Shown: piece after piece, positions 42,132 through 50,683 of the stretch
How positions within the stretch are numbered: the stretch's first letter is position 1
Layout of the letters: each line of letters opens with the position of its first letter
Origin: an uncultured Erythrobacter sp.
GTDB taxonomy: Bacteria > Pseudomonadota > Alphaproteobacteria > Sphingomonadales > Sphingomonadaceae
Length of the DNA stretch: 64,000 nucleotides
Assembly: GCA_947488085.1 (NCBI GenBank)
Contig: CANKYI010000001.1
Coordinates: forward strand, 2,303,928 to 2,367,927
Direction: 5' to 3'
Translations under genes and position numbers: made by a program
Notes under the pieces: generated by a model
The model's input: the letters and a program-made list of their open reading frames with translations, nothing else
What the model was told of the DNA's origin: nothing
Database searches by the model: none

Positions 42132-43618
42132 GGCGATTTTTGCCTTCCAGCCTGTTGGGTCAGGTTATCGCTAGCGTCGCACTGGCATTATTTGTGGCCC
42201 AACTCGTCTCTGCCGTGCTGCTGTACCGCGCCACTCAAGAACGGCGCGAAGAAGCGATTCTTGCGGCCGCAGCATTCCAGATTGTCGGCGGCGCTGAACG
42301 CGCAGAGCGGCGCGCAAACCGCGCTCGCGGTGCTGAGTTTCGCGAGAGGCGTCGCTCTCTTGACCGGCCACACCGAAGCCTCCGCCAGGGTGAATTGGCC
42401 GATCCCTGGGCTCGTAGGCCACTCAGAGGTCTACCACCAGTGCTGCGCTATACGGTCACACAGCAGCCTCCCTTAACCGTTCCTGTGGGAAGCGGCGAAA
42501 CAGACAGAGAAACCCGGCTGCGCGACGTGTTAATTCGCGAAGGCGTAGACCCACATATCATCGCGGTCGACATACAGCGCGCAGGCGATGATCCATTGCT
42601 GGTCGAATTTGCTGAGGCTCGCCCGCGTTTTCGCAATCGTGATGGATGGAGAGACCGTCGATTGCTGATCGCCGCGATCCAACGCGAGCAAGGCGGCTCG
42701 TGGGAGACTGCGCGCGTCTTGGAACCGCAACCACCGCGTTCAGCGATTGGCGTGCTGGCGCTCCAGACCTTGGTCACGTTCGGATTTCTGATGATCATCC
42801 TGTTCCTGGTTCTGCGGCGGATCACCCGGCCACTGGCACTGCTCACTGACCGGGTCGGCACCTTTTCGCGCCAACCCGAACGCGCGGTTCTGCTTGAGGA
42901 AAGCGGCCCATCGGACACACGACGGTTGATCGCGGCACACAATGCGATGGAGACGCGGATTGCCGCTCTGCTCGATGAAAAAGACGTGATGCTGGGCGCA
43001 ATCGGCCATGACCTCAAAACCCCGCTCGCCGCTCTGCGCGTTCGGATTGAAAGTGTGCCAGACGAGAACCAACGCGCCAAAATGGCGGATAGTATCGAGG
43101 ATATCACCGCGACACTGGACGATATACTGTCGCTGGCGCGGGTCGGGCGCGATGCTGACCTAGCCGAAGCAGTGGACTTGGGCGCGCTGATGATTGGAAT
43201 TGCCGAGGAATTTGAGGATCTACGCGAGCCGGTCACGATCATCGATCCTCCGCGATTGGTTGCTCGGGTTCAGGTCACATGGATCAAGCGCGCTTTGCGC
43301 AACCTCACATCGAACGCTGTACGCTATGGTGAGGCGGCCGAGCTGTCGATCTTCGCAGACGCGGACATGGCGGTTTTGCGCGTCGATGATCACGGCCCCG
43401 GCATCGCCCCCGAACAGATCGCCGATATGCTGGAACCCTTCACTCGCGGTGAGGCGTCGCGCAATCGCACAACCGGCGGTGCGGGTCTCGGCCTGACACT
43501 TGCGCGCGCGATAGCGGAGGCGCATGGCGGCAATCTGGTGCTGACCAATCGCGATGAGAGCGCAGGCGCTTCGAAGGGCCTGCGCGCAGAAATTCGGTTG
43601 CCGATGGAGCAGGTGTGA
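42128..43618 (+). CDS. EnvZ-type membrane sensor histidine kinase
   Basis: 496 residues starting at GTG 42128. Two membrane segments (about 10-32 and 205-228) bracket a periplasmic region of about 170 residues, whose first part is very rich in Arg (GAERAERRANRARGAEFRER, RRSLDRPHRSLR). It continues with a HAMP linker (RRITRPLALLTDRVGTFSRQ), a HisKA box (LGAIGHDLKTPLAALRVRIE) and the ATPase (LTSNAVRYGEAAELS, DHGPGIAPEQIADMLEPFTR, GGAGLGLTLARAIAEAHGG). The stimulus is unknown. The Arg-rich sensor could contact the acidic EF-hand protein encoded next to it; this is inference from charge and position. Confidence 0.93.
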   Translation: MRRFLPSSLLGQVIASVALALFVAQLVSAVLLYRATQERREEAILAAAAFQIVGGAERAERRANRARGAEFRERRRSLDRPHRSLRQGELADPWARRPLRGLPPVLRYTVTQQPPLTVPVGSGETDRETRLRDVLIREGVDPHIIAVDIQRAGDDPLLVEFAEARPRFRNRDGWRDRRLLIAAIQREQGGSWETARVLEPQPPRSAIGVLALQTLVTFGFLMIILFLVLRRITRPLALLTDRVGTFSRQPERAVLLEESGPSDTRRLIAAHNAMETRIAALLDEKDVMLGAIGHDLKTPLAALRVRIESVPDENQRAKMADSIEDITATLDDILSLARVGRDADLAEAVDLGALMIGIAEEFEDLREPVTIIDPPRLVARVQVTWIKRALRNLTSNAVRYGEAAELSIFADADMAVLRVDDHGPGIAPEQIADMLEPFTRGEASRNRTTGGAGLGLTLARAIAEAHGGNLVLTNRDESAGASKGLRAEIRLPMEQV

Positions 43619-43652
43619 TAATCGGCTCTACACCCAAACAAGGATACAATTA

Positions 43653-44744
43653 ATGACCGCAACCATGTTCGGCGCACCTTTGTCTCTCTATTCAGGCAAA
43701 GCGCGCAGCTATCTCGATTGGAAGGGCACAGACTACACCGAAGTTCTGGCCACGCCGGCGGTTCATCAAGCTGAGATTATTCCCACCGTTGGTCGTCCCG
43801 TGATCCCTGTCGTAAAATTGGCTGACGGTACAGTGCTGCAAGATACAACCGTGATCATCGACCATTTCGAGGCTGAAGACCCCAGCCCCAGCGTCTATCC
43901 AACGACCCCGCGCCAACGCTTTGCGGCGCTTTTGCTGGAGGTATTTGGCGATGAGTGGCTGGTAATCCCCGCGATGCATTACCGTTGGAATTACAACGAG
44001 CAGTGGGTTTACGGCGAGTTCGGCAAGGTTGCTTTGCCTGACGGAAACCCAGAAGAGCAGCGCGAAGTTGGCAAGCAGCGCGGCGCCACCTTCAAAGGGT
44101 TTGTGCCGATGTTGGGCATCAACGACACGACAATTCCCGCGGTTGAGGCAAGCTACGAAGCGTTATTGACCGATCTGAACGCGCATTTTGAAACGCATCC
44201 GTTCCTTTTCGGCACGCGCCCTAGCATCGGTGATTTCGGCCTGATCGGACCGCTCTACGCCCACAATTACCGCGATCCGGCAAGCGGTGAGATCATGCGT
44301 CGTCTCGCTCCCAATGTCGCAAAGTGGGTGGAGCGGATGATCGATTTGGAACCGCGCTCCGGCGAGTTTTTGGCAGATGATGAAGTGCCTACAACGTTGC
44401 TTCCCGTCTTGGCACGAATGATGTCCGAGCAAGTGCCACATCTGGCTAAGGTCGCGGGAATGCTCCGCGAATGGGCAGCGGCGAATGCGGGCACTGAGGC
44501 GGAATTGCCCCGCGCATTGGGCATGGCACCGTTTGAGATTGAAGGTGTAGCGGGCGAACGGATGGCCCTGTCGTTCAGCCAATGGATGCTCCAGCGACCG
44601 CTCGATTTCCTAGCCTCGCTAACCGGCGATGATCGCGCCGCTTGTGAAGCATTGCTGCGCGAATGCGGTGGCGAAGCACTACTGAACTTTGAGTCCGGTG
44701 CGCGGTTGATCTTCGAAAATCACAAACTGCGCGTCAACGCATAA
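43653..44744 (+). CDS. Glutathione S-transferase-like protein
   Basis: 363 residues. The N-terminal thioredoxin-like domain (residues about 1-85) has [20 protein letters not shown] and the cis-Pro region [20 protein letters not shown] followed by [11 protein letters not shown] helical C-terminal domain includes [20 protein letters not shown], the GST N-capping box (S-x-x-D). An extra ~100 residues at the C-terminus extend beyond common GSTs, as in some GstA-like or metaxin-related members. The catalytic Ser/Tyr is uncertain. The ATG at 43653 has AAGGA upstream. It runs on the same strand after the kinase, 34 bases away, and overlaps the end of the convergent HerA-like gene by 11 bases. Confidence 0.85.
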   Translation: MTATMFGAPLSLYSGKARSYLDWKGTDYTEVLATPAVHQAEIIPTVGRPVIPVVKLADGTVLQDTTVIIDHFEAEDPSPSVYPTTPRQRFAALLLEVFGDEWLVIPAMHYRWNYNEQWVYGEFGKVALPDGNPEEQREVGKQRGATFKGFVPMLGINDTTIPAVEASYEALLTDLNAHFETHPFLFGTRPSIGDFGLIGPLYAHNYRDPASGEIMRRLAPNVAKWVERMIDLEPRSGEFLADDEVPTTLLPVLARMMSEQVPHLAKVAGMLREWAAANAGTEAELPRALGMAPFEIEGVAGERMALSFSQWMLQRPLDFLASLTGDDRAACEALLRECGGEALLNFESGARLIFENHKLRVNA

Positions 44745-46308
44745 GCCCGCCGATCAGATTGCGCACAAACCGCCCTGCAATCGGTCCTGCCAGATCAGTC
44801 GCGATGGAGCCGGCGGCAGATTTGATGCCTGAAGCCACCGGGTTCGCGCGACTTTTGCGGCCCAGCACTGCAGAGGCGGCTGCGCCCGCCATACCGCCCG
44901 CAGCAACCTTGGTCCCGCGGCTGATAGCCTTTTCCCACATGGATTTGGTTTTGCGCGGCTGTTTGCGCACTTCCTCTTCCCCCTTGGCCGCGACCTCGTC
45001 GGCTGTGTCGACCGCATCCTGTGTCTTGGCGAGCAGCACTTCTTCTGCGCTTTCGCGGTCGACTGCCTCGTCATACTTGCCTTCAAATGGGCTAACCGAT
45101 TGGATGATTGCCCGCTCTTTTGCCGTCAAAGGACCAAGGCGCGAACGCGGGGGCTTAATCAGAGTCCGTTGAACGACGGTGGGTGCGCCTTCTTCATCGA
45201 GAGTTGAGACCAAGGCCTCACCCACTTTCAGCTCGGTGATGACCTCTTCTGTGTCCATATCGTCATTGATACGGAATGTCTCTGCAGCCGCTTTGATCGC
45301 ACGCTGATCACGCTTGGTAAAGGCGCGCAACGCGTGTTGAACCCGGTTGCCAAGCTGCCCTGCAACTTCCTCTGGAATATCGATCGGATTTTGCGTGACG
45401 AAATAGACGCCTACGCCTTTTGACCGGATCAGGCGCACGACCTGTTCAATCTTGTCTTGCAACGCCTTCGGCGCGTCATCGAACAGCAAGTGCGCTTCAT
45501 CAAAGAAGAAGACGAGGGTTGGTTTCTCTGGGTCACCGACCTCTGGCAAGCTCTCAAACAATTCGGCGAGCAGCCACAACAGGAACGTCGCGTAGAGTTT
45601 CGGGCTGCGCATCAATGTGTCCGCAGCCAGCACATTGACATAGCCTCGACCCTGCTCGTCGCACTTCAGGAAGTCGTCGATTTCGAGCGCCGGCTCGCCA
45701 AAGAAATGATCCGCCCCTTGTGCTTCAAAACTCAGCAATTGCCGCTGGATGGCGCCCACTGACTGCTTGGAGACATTGCCATAGACGCCGGACAGCTCTT
45801 TGGAATTCTCATAGGCCCATTGCAGCATCGACTGAAGATCACCGAAATCGAGCAGCAACAGGCCGTTATCATCCGCATGTTTGAACACGATCTGGAGCAC
45901 GCCTTCCTGCGTATCGTTCAAATCGAGCAGTCGCGCGAGCAGTAAGGGGCCCATCTCGCTGATCGTAGTACGGATTGGGTGGCCTTGCTCACCGAACAGA
46001 TCCCAGAATACGACCGGATTATCGGAATAGGCATAGTCGTCCATGCCCAATTCCTTGGCGCGCCCTTCCAGTTTGTCGGCGTGTTTGAATTTCGGCGATC
46101 CGGGCATCGCGATGCCGGACAAATCGCCTTTCACATCGGCGACAAAGACCGGCACGCCATTGGCTGAAAAGCTCTCTGCCAGACCCTGTAACGTCACCGT
46201 TTTACCCGTGCCGGTTGCGCCTGCGATCAATCCATGGCGGTTCGCCCGGCTCAGCGCTAAGCTTTGGTTTTCGCCATTGCCGCCCAGCCCCAGAAAAATG
46301 TCGCTCAT
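44734..46308 (-). CDS. HerA-like ATPase with DUF853 (helicase HerA-like C-terminal domain)
   Basis: About 524 residues. It has HerA/FtsK-type P-loop ATPase features: Walker [16 protein letters not shown] (about residue 27), [17 protein letters not shown], Walker [18 protein letters not shown], and the sensor region [20 protein letters not shown] followed by [20 protein letters not shown] with its arginine finger. The C-terminal ~100 residues are acidic then Gly/Ala rich, ending in [15 protein letters not shown]. Function in bacteria is unproven; DNA translocation is suspected from homology. ATG at 46308 (GAGG two bases upstream) gives the family-typical [10 protein letters not shown]; a GTG at 46341 is possible. 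It is divergent from the pabB-like gene. Confidence 0.88.
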   Translation of the reverse strand: MSDIFLGLGGNGENQSLALSRANRHGLIAGATGTGKTVTLQGLAESFSANGVPVFVADVKGDLSGIAMPGSPKFKHADKLEGRAKELGMDDYAYSDNPVVFWDLFGEQGHPIRTTISEMGPLLLARLLDLNDTQEGVLQIVFKHADDNGLLLLDFGDLQSMLQWAYENSKELSGVYGNVSKQSVGAIQRQLLSFEAQGADHFFGEPALEIDDFLKCDEQGRGYVNVLAADTLMRSPKLYATFLLWLLAELFESLPEVGDPEKPTLVFFFDEAHLLFDDAPKALQDKIEQVVRLIRSKGVGVYFVTQNPIDIPEEVAGQLGNRVQHALRAFTKRDQRAIKAAAETFRINDDMDTEEVITELKVGEALVSTLDEEGAPTVVQRTLIKPPRSRLGPLTAKERAIIQSVSPFEGKYDEAVDRESAEEVLLAKTQDAVDTADEVAAKGEEEVRKQPRKTKSMWEKAISRGTKVAAGGMAGAAASAVLGRKSRANPVASGIKSAAGSIATDLAGPIAGRFVRNLIGGLMR

Positions 46309-46409
46309 CGCCTCAAAACCCTTATCTCGTTTGTTGCTCACCGTGTGCAGAGACAGAGCGAGGCGGTCAAGCTCTCGACACCGGTGATCAATGGGCTAAG
46401 GCTGTGATC

Positions 46410-48245
46410 ATGGGTCAGCGCGCACCATCAGACACATTCGTATTGCTGGATGACGCGCGCGCGCCGGGCGGCGGCGCGGCCGATGCGCTGGTTTATGCGA
46501 ATCCGCGAGATATCTTTGTCGCGCACCGGCCCGAAGATGTGGCGCGTGTGCTTGAAGAGGCAGACACTGCGCGTCGATCTGGCGGGGAGCTTGCCGGATA
46601 TATCGCTTATGAAGCGGGATTGGCTCTTGAGCCGAAACTGGCACTGTCGGCTGATATGCGCGGCGGCGCTGGCGGGCCATTAGTATGGTTTGGCCTGTTT
46701 AATCGGCCGGAACGGATTGCCGCGAGTGATGTCCCAGCCTGGCTGGCGGCACACTCAAGCGGAACTGCAAGCATTGGCCCGCTAGAGCCGCAGCTTTCGG
46801 TTGGCGGATATGAAACCTGTTTTGAGACACTGCGCGAAGCGATCCATGCAGGCGATATCTATCAGGCGAATCTCACCTATCCGCTTGCCGGTTCTTATCG
46901 CGGTGATCCGATCGCGCTCTATGCGTCGCTGCGATCTGCCGCGAGTGCGGGTTATGGCGGAATCGTGTTTGACGGGTCGCATTGGCTTTTGAGCTTTTCT
47001 CCCGAATTGTTCGTGGCATTGTCTGATGGTGAGGCCAAGGCAAAGCCGATGAAGGGCACAAGGCCTCGTGCCTCAGACCCAGCGGCGGATGCGGCGATGA
47101 AGGAGGAGTTGGCACACTCCGTCAAAGACAAAGCCGAAAATCTGATGATCGTCGATTTGATGCGCAACGACCTATCACGTGTCGCAGTGCCTGGCAGTGT
47201 GCGGGTCGATGCGCCCTTTGCCGTTGAGAGTTATCCGACGGTGCATCAGATGGTTTCTAGTGTTCGCGCGCAGCTTGCTCCTGACACCAGTGCGATGGAC
47301 CTTGTGCGAGCGTTGTTCCCGTGTGGATCAATAACGGGCGCGCCCAAGATCCGCGCGATGGAGTTGATCGGCGATGTGGAGCGCGATGCGCGCGGGCCCT
47401 ATTGCGGCGCCATCGGGCGAATTGGTGCGGCGGATAAAGATGGTGGCGGTGTGGCGGCGTTCAACGTAGCCATCCGCAGCCTGCGTCTGACCCCAATCGA
47501 GAACGATCAAGGTACCGCAGTCCTGGGCGTTGGATCTGCGATTGTTGCCGATAGCGAGCCTCTGGCTGAGCGCCGCGAATGCGAGGTTAAGGCCGGATTT
47601 GCGCGCCAATCCTCACCCGATCACAGCGCGCCCGCGTTCGATTTGATTGAAACGATGGCATTTGATCCGGAAATCGGCATCGCCATGCTAGAACTGCACC
47701 TTGCGCGGATGAAGCGCAGCGCAGCGGCTCTTGGGTTCGAATTCGACCGCCACGCCGCGCGCAATCAGATTCAGGCTCTTTGCTTTGAGCTTGAAGAGCC
47801 TGTGAAACTGCGCCTTCTAACGGCACGCTCTGGTGCCACTGCGCTTGAGACGCAGCCTATGCCGCGACCTTTCGAGGACGCGATTGCCGTGGTCGCGCTG
47901 CCCAACCCGCTCGACCAATCCGACTGGCGATTGGCGCACAAGACCAGCGACCGTGGTTTCTACGAAGAGGCACTCGGTGCGGCAAAGGCGCTTGGCGGTT
48001 CAGAAGCTTTGTTAGTGCGCGACGATGGGTTAGTGTGCGAGGGCAGCTATACGAATGTGTTCGTTGAACGCGATGGCATCCTGCTCACTCCACCTGCATC
48101 CCTAGGGCTGTTGCCCGGCATATTGCGCGAATATCTGATCGAGAAAGAGCAAGCGCGCGAAGCGGAATTGACGCTCGATGATCTTACAGACGGCTTTCAG
48201 CTCGGTAATGCCGTGCGCGGGCTCTTTCAGGCGAAATTGATATGA
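46410..48245 (+). CDS. Fused aminodeoxychorismate synthase component I / aminodeoxychorismate lyase-type protein
   Basis: 611 residues joining PabB-like and PabC-like domains, both for p-aminobenzoate in folate synthesis. The PabB part (about 1-390) shows AIHAGDIYQANLTYPL, GTRPRASDP, ENLMIVDLMRNDLSRVAVPG, PTVHQMVSSV and CGSITGAPKIRAMELIGD. The PabC part (about 405-611) shows LIETMAFDPE, LELHLARMKRSAAALGFEFD, LVRDDGLVCEGSYTNVFVER and GLLPGILREYLIEKE (PLP-dependent fold). Such fusions are common in alphaproteobacteria; the glutaminase PabA is not in the window. The ATG at 46410 is preferred (GTG at 46404 also possible). The stop overlaps the pseudouridine synthase start by four bases. Confidence 0.93.
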   Translation: MGQRAPSDTFVLLDDARAPGGGAADALVYANPRDIFVAHRPEDVARVLEEADTARRSGGELAGYIAYEAGLALEPKLALSADMRGGAGGPLVWFGLFNRPERIAASDVPAWLAAHSSGTASIGPLEPQLSVGGYETCFETLREAIHAGDIYQANLTYPLAGSYRGDPIALYASLRSAASAGYGGIVFDGSHWLLSFSPELFVALSDGEAKAKPMKGTRPRASDPAADAAMKEELAHSVKDKAENLMIVDLMRNDLSRVAVPGSVRVDAPFAVESYPTVHQMVSSVRAQLAPDTSAMDLVRALFPCGSITGAPKIRAMELIGDVERDARGPYCGAIGRIGAADKDGGGVAAFNVAIRSLRLTPIENDQGTAVLGVGSAIVADSEPLAERRECEVKAGFARQSSPDHSAPAFDLIETMAFDPEIGIAMLELHLARMKRSAAALGFEFDRHAARNQIQALCFELEEPVKLRLLTARSGATALETQPMPRPFEDAIAVVALPNPLDQSDWRLAHKTSDRGFYEEALGAAKALGGSEALLVRDDGLVCEGSYTNVFVERDGILLTPPASLGLLPGILREYLIEKEQAREAELTLDDLTDGFQLGNAVRGLFQAKLI

Positions 48246-48979
48246 GAATACCCATCCTATTCGAAGACGGCGAGGCGCTTGTGATCGACAAGCCCGCCGG
48301 TCTGCCCGTTGATCGTCCCAAGCGCGGCGGCCCCGCATTGTTTGACCATATCGAACAATTGAAGCTCGGCTTTCAACGGCCACCGGTTGCAGTCCACCGA
48401 CTTGATACCGACACCAGCGGCTGCCTGCTCATGGCGCGCAATCCCAAGGCTTTGAAACGGTTTAACAAGGCGTTTGAGGATCGACTGGTGGGCAAAACCT
48501 ATCTCGCCGTTCTCGATTTCGCTCCGACCGAAACATCGGGCACGATTGAGCTTTCCCTGTCCAAGATAAGCTCAGCCGAAAAGGGTTGGCGGATGATTGC
48601 GGCGAAGAAGGGCAAGCCTGCGGTTTCGCATTGGGAATTGATTGAGACGATTGGCGAAGGGGACCGCAAACGTTCGCTTATCCGCTTCCGTCCAGAAACA
48701 GGCCGCACTCACCAATTGCGCGTCCATGCACTGCAAGGTCTCGGCGCACCTTTGCTGGGTGACCCGGTCTACGGCCCGGTACGTGGCCAGAATAAGGGCG
48801 CGCCGCGCACTATGCTGCACGCCGAAAGCATCAGCGTGATGCGCGATGGCAAACCGACGATCACCGCCTATTCGCCTTTCCCAGAGGACTTTGTGCGCGC
48901 TGGCCTAACCGCTCCGCCTGCGCCCGAGGCTCCGGAGGCACCACCAGCACCGGCTCCTGCCGAATCAGGCGATGGATAG
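48242..48979 (+). CDS. RluA-family pseudouridine synthase
   Basis: 245 residues. It isomerises uridine to pseudouridine in rRNA or tRNA. The catalytic Asp is in VAVHRLDTDTSGCLLMARNP; other signs are FEDRLVGKTYLAVL, FRPETGRTHQLRVHALQGLG and APLLGDPVYGP. No S4 RNA-binding domain is present, so the target resembles that of the short RluA/TruC-type members. The C-terminus is a Pro/Ala-rich tail (PEAPEAPPAPAPAE). It overlaps the pab fusion gene (ATGA) and the arfB gene (8 bases), forming an operon with translation-related genes. Confidence 0.92.
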   Translation: MRIPILFEDGEALVIDKPAGLPVDRPKRGGPALFDHIEQLKLGFQRPPVAVHRLDTDTSGCLLMARNPKALKRFNKAFEDRLVGKTYLAVLDFAPTETSGTIELSLSKISSAEKGWRMIAAKKGKPAVSHWELIETIGEGDRKRSLIRFRPETGRTHQLRVHALQGLGAPLLGDPVYGPVRGQNKGAPRTMLHAESISVMRDGKPTITAYSPFPEDFVRAGLTAPPAPEAPEAPPAPAPAESGDG

Positions 48980-49388
48980 AGAGCTACTCGATCGCGCCCA
49001 TGGGCTTGCCGAGGAGAGTTTTCTGGCAGGTTCTGGCCCTGGCGGACAAAACGCCAATAAGGTCGCGACCGAGGTGCAGTTGCGCGTCAATATCTATGCC
49101 CTCCGGCTCAGCCCGCCGGTTTTTGCGCGCCTGCGCGAAGCCGCCGGATCAAAGCTGACCGCAAGTGGTGATCTGCTCATCACCGCCCGGCAACACCGCA
49201 CACAAGAGGCCAATCGCACAGCTGCACGGGCGAAACTGGAGGAAATGCTAGAGGCTGCGCATCGCGAGCCCAAAAAGCGCGCCAAGAGCCGGGTCAACCG
49301 TGTCGGCAAGGTCCAGCGCCTGAAGTCCAAAAAAGCGCGCGGCGATGTAAAGGCGAAGCGTGGCAAGGTCTCCCGCTCCGATTGGTAG
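48972..49388 (+). CDS. arfB: Alternative ribosome-rescue factor B (YaeJ-type peptidyl-tRNA hydrolase)
   Basis: 138 residues with the release-factor-like domain and GGQ catalytic motif (GSGPGGQNANKVATEVQLRV, Gln at about residue 26) that hydrolyses peptidyl-tRNA on stalled ribosomes. No codon-recognition domain is present. The tail is very basic (KKRAKSRVNRVGKVQRLKSK, then KARGDVKAKRGKVSR) and enters the empty mRNA channel in characterised ArfB. Start overlaps the pseudouridine synthase by eight bases. A hairpin and T-run at 49463-49492 end the operon. Confidence 0.92.
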   Translation: MDRELLDRAHGLAEESFLAGSGPGGQNANKVATEVQLRVNIYALRLSPPVFARLREAAGSKLTASGDLLITARQHRTQEANRTAARAKLEEMLEAAHREPKKRAKSRVNRVGKVQRLKSKKARGDVKAKRGKVSRSDW

Positions 49389-49462
49389 CCGCATGAGAGC
49401 AAGCAGAGGCGTGAGTCTGCTTGACTTTCACCCATGAATCACTCATTGGCGCGCGTCTGTCA

Positions 49463-49492
49463 GGCGGCGTTGTGCGTCGCCGTTTGTTTTTT
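49463..49492 (+). terminator. Terminator after arfB (or leader attenuator of rpmG)
   Basis: GGCGGCG (49463-49469), loop TTGTG, CGTCGCC (49475-49481) with one G-T wobble, then GTTTGTTTTTT. It lies 74 bases after the arfB stop and 50 bases before rpmG, so it probably ends the upstream operon. Confidence 0.8.
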
Positions 49493-49541
49493 AGGCCAAT
49501 AGCGCATCCGCAATGGCCGCATCCGATCTTAGGAAACCGCC

Positions 49542-49709
49542 ATGGCGAAGCCTGCAACCGTGAAAATCAAGCTCGTCTCGACCGAGGGTACGGGCTTTTA
49601 CTACACGACCAAAAAGAACCCACGCAACATCACCGAAAAGATGGTGTTCCGTAAGTATGATCCGGTCGCGAAAAAGCACGTCGAGTTCAAAGAAGCCAAG
49701 ATCAAGTAA
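49542..49709 (+). CDS. rpmG: 50S ribosomal protein L33
   Basis: 55 residues ([20 protein letters not shown] ... EFKEAKIK), a complete L33. Characteristic parts are [17 protein letters not shown] and [20 protein letters not shown]. It lacks the zinc-binding cysteine pairs (CxxC), so it is the C-minus, zinc-independent form. AGGA at 49531-49534 lies well for the ATG at 49542. It is a single gene between the arfB terminator and lolA. Confidence 0.95.
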   Translation: MAKPATVKIKLVSTEGTGFYYTTKKNPRNITEKMVFRKYDPVAKKHVEFKEAKIK

Positions 49710-49767
49710 GGTCTTGGGCGCACGCCGCGATGGTGTGCAACCTTCGTTAATTCATCGACAGTTCAAA

Positions 49768-49786
49768 GCTCAGCCATTAGCTGAGC
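49768..49786 (+). promoter_or_regulatory. Hairpin over the lolA ribosome-binding region
   Basis: GCTCAGC (49768-49774), loop CATTA, GCTGAGC (49780-49786): a perfect 7-base stem ending four bases before the lolA ATG. The only Shine-Dalgarno-like bases (GAG, 49783-49785) are inside the stem, so translation could depend on opening it. Confidence 0.45.
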
Positions 49787-49790
49787 GATC

Positions 49791-50462
49791 ATGGACATTA
49801 TAAATCTGATCCGCCGCACTGGCTTTGCCCTTGCAGGTGCAGGAACACTCGCGCTCGGCCTTTCGCTGGGAACGACGACTCCATTAAGCTCGCCAGCCGC
49901 CGCACAGACCAGCTCCGCAGACCTCGACCGCGCCGTCTCTGCACTGCGCGGCATTTCGACCATGCGCGCCGATTTCACTCAGACAGACCGTATGGGCAAC
50001 ACGGTGCGCGGGACGATGACGTTAAAGCGTCCGGGCAAAATCCGCTTTGATTATGGCAGCGATTCGGACCTGCTGGTCGTCTCGAATGGCCGCTCGCTGT
50101 ATATGGTCGATTATGAGGTCAATCAGGTCGAACGCTGGCCGATCGGTAATTCGCCGCTGGGCGCGTTGCTCGATCCATCGCGTGATGTGAAGCAATACGG
50201 CACCATGATTCCCACCGGCACGTCACAAGTGCTCAGCATCGATGTGCGCGATCCGGGTAAGCCCGAATTTGGCCGCATCATCATGAATTTCGCACGCGCA
50301 CCTGGTGCGCCCGGCGGATTGGAGCTGATGAACTGGGTGGCGCTGGATGCGCAGAACCACCGCACCACCGTGCGTCTGTCGAATCATCGCTATGGAATCA
50401 GCGTCCCGGACAGCACATTCAGGTTCCGCGATCCGCGCCGGTCATCTCGTCGACCGCGTTGA
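49791..50462 (+). CDS. lolA: LolA-like outer-membrane lipoprotein carrier
   Basis: 223 residues with a signal peptide (FALAGAGTLALGLSLGTTTP, cleavage near AAAQT) and a LolA fold: ALRGISTMRADFTQTDRMGN, GTMTLKRPGKIRFDYGSDSD, LLVVSNGRSLYMVDYEVNQV, then PLGALLDPSRDV. LolA shuttles lipoproteins from the LolCDE complex across the periplasm to the outer membrane. Several lipoproteins are encoded in the window. The tail is basic (RFRDPRRSSRRPR). The ORF is complete and followed by a terminator at 50637. Confidence 0.88.
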   Translation: MDIINLIRRTGFALAGAGTLALGLSLGTTTPLSSPAAAQTSSADLDRAVSALRGISTMRADFTQTDRMGNTVRGTMTLKRPGKIRFDYGSDSDLLVVSNGRSLYMVDYEVNQVERWPIGNSPLGALLDPSRDVKQYGTMIPTGTSQVLSIDVRDPGKPEFGRIIMNFARAPGAPGGLELMNWVALDAQNHRTTVRLSNHRYGISVPDSTFRFRDPRRSSRRPR

Positions 50463-50636
50463 ACGGCTCATCCCGCAAAAGTTGTATGGATGCGACAAAA
50501 CTAGCGTCATGTTCATAGACGTGAAAGCCGAAAGCGCCTAAATATTGTTGGCAAGGCGGATGAGTGAAGGGTTTCCCCCCTGTTGCCCTCATTCATTGAA
50601 ATCCGTCTTGAACAAGCGTGACGAACGCTAACATGG

Positions 50637-50672
50637 AACCCCTGTGCCACCGCCCCCGGCACAGGGGTTTTT
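50637..50672 (+). terminator. Rho-independent terminator after lolA
   Basis: AACCCCTGTGCC (50637-50648) and GGCACAGGGGTT (50658-50669) form a perfect stem with a nine-base loop, followed by a T-run to 50672. It lies about 175 bases after the lolA stop and just before the end of the convergent alkaline phosphatase gene. The 175 bases between show no gene I can support. Confidence 0.9.
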
Positions 50673-50683
50673 GTTTGTTCGGC

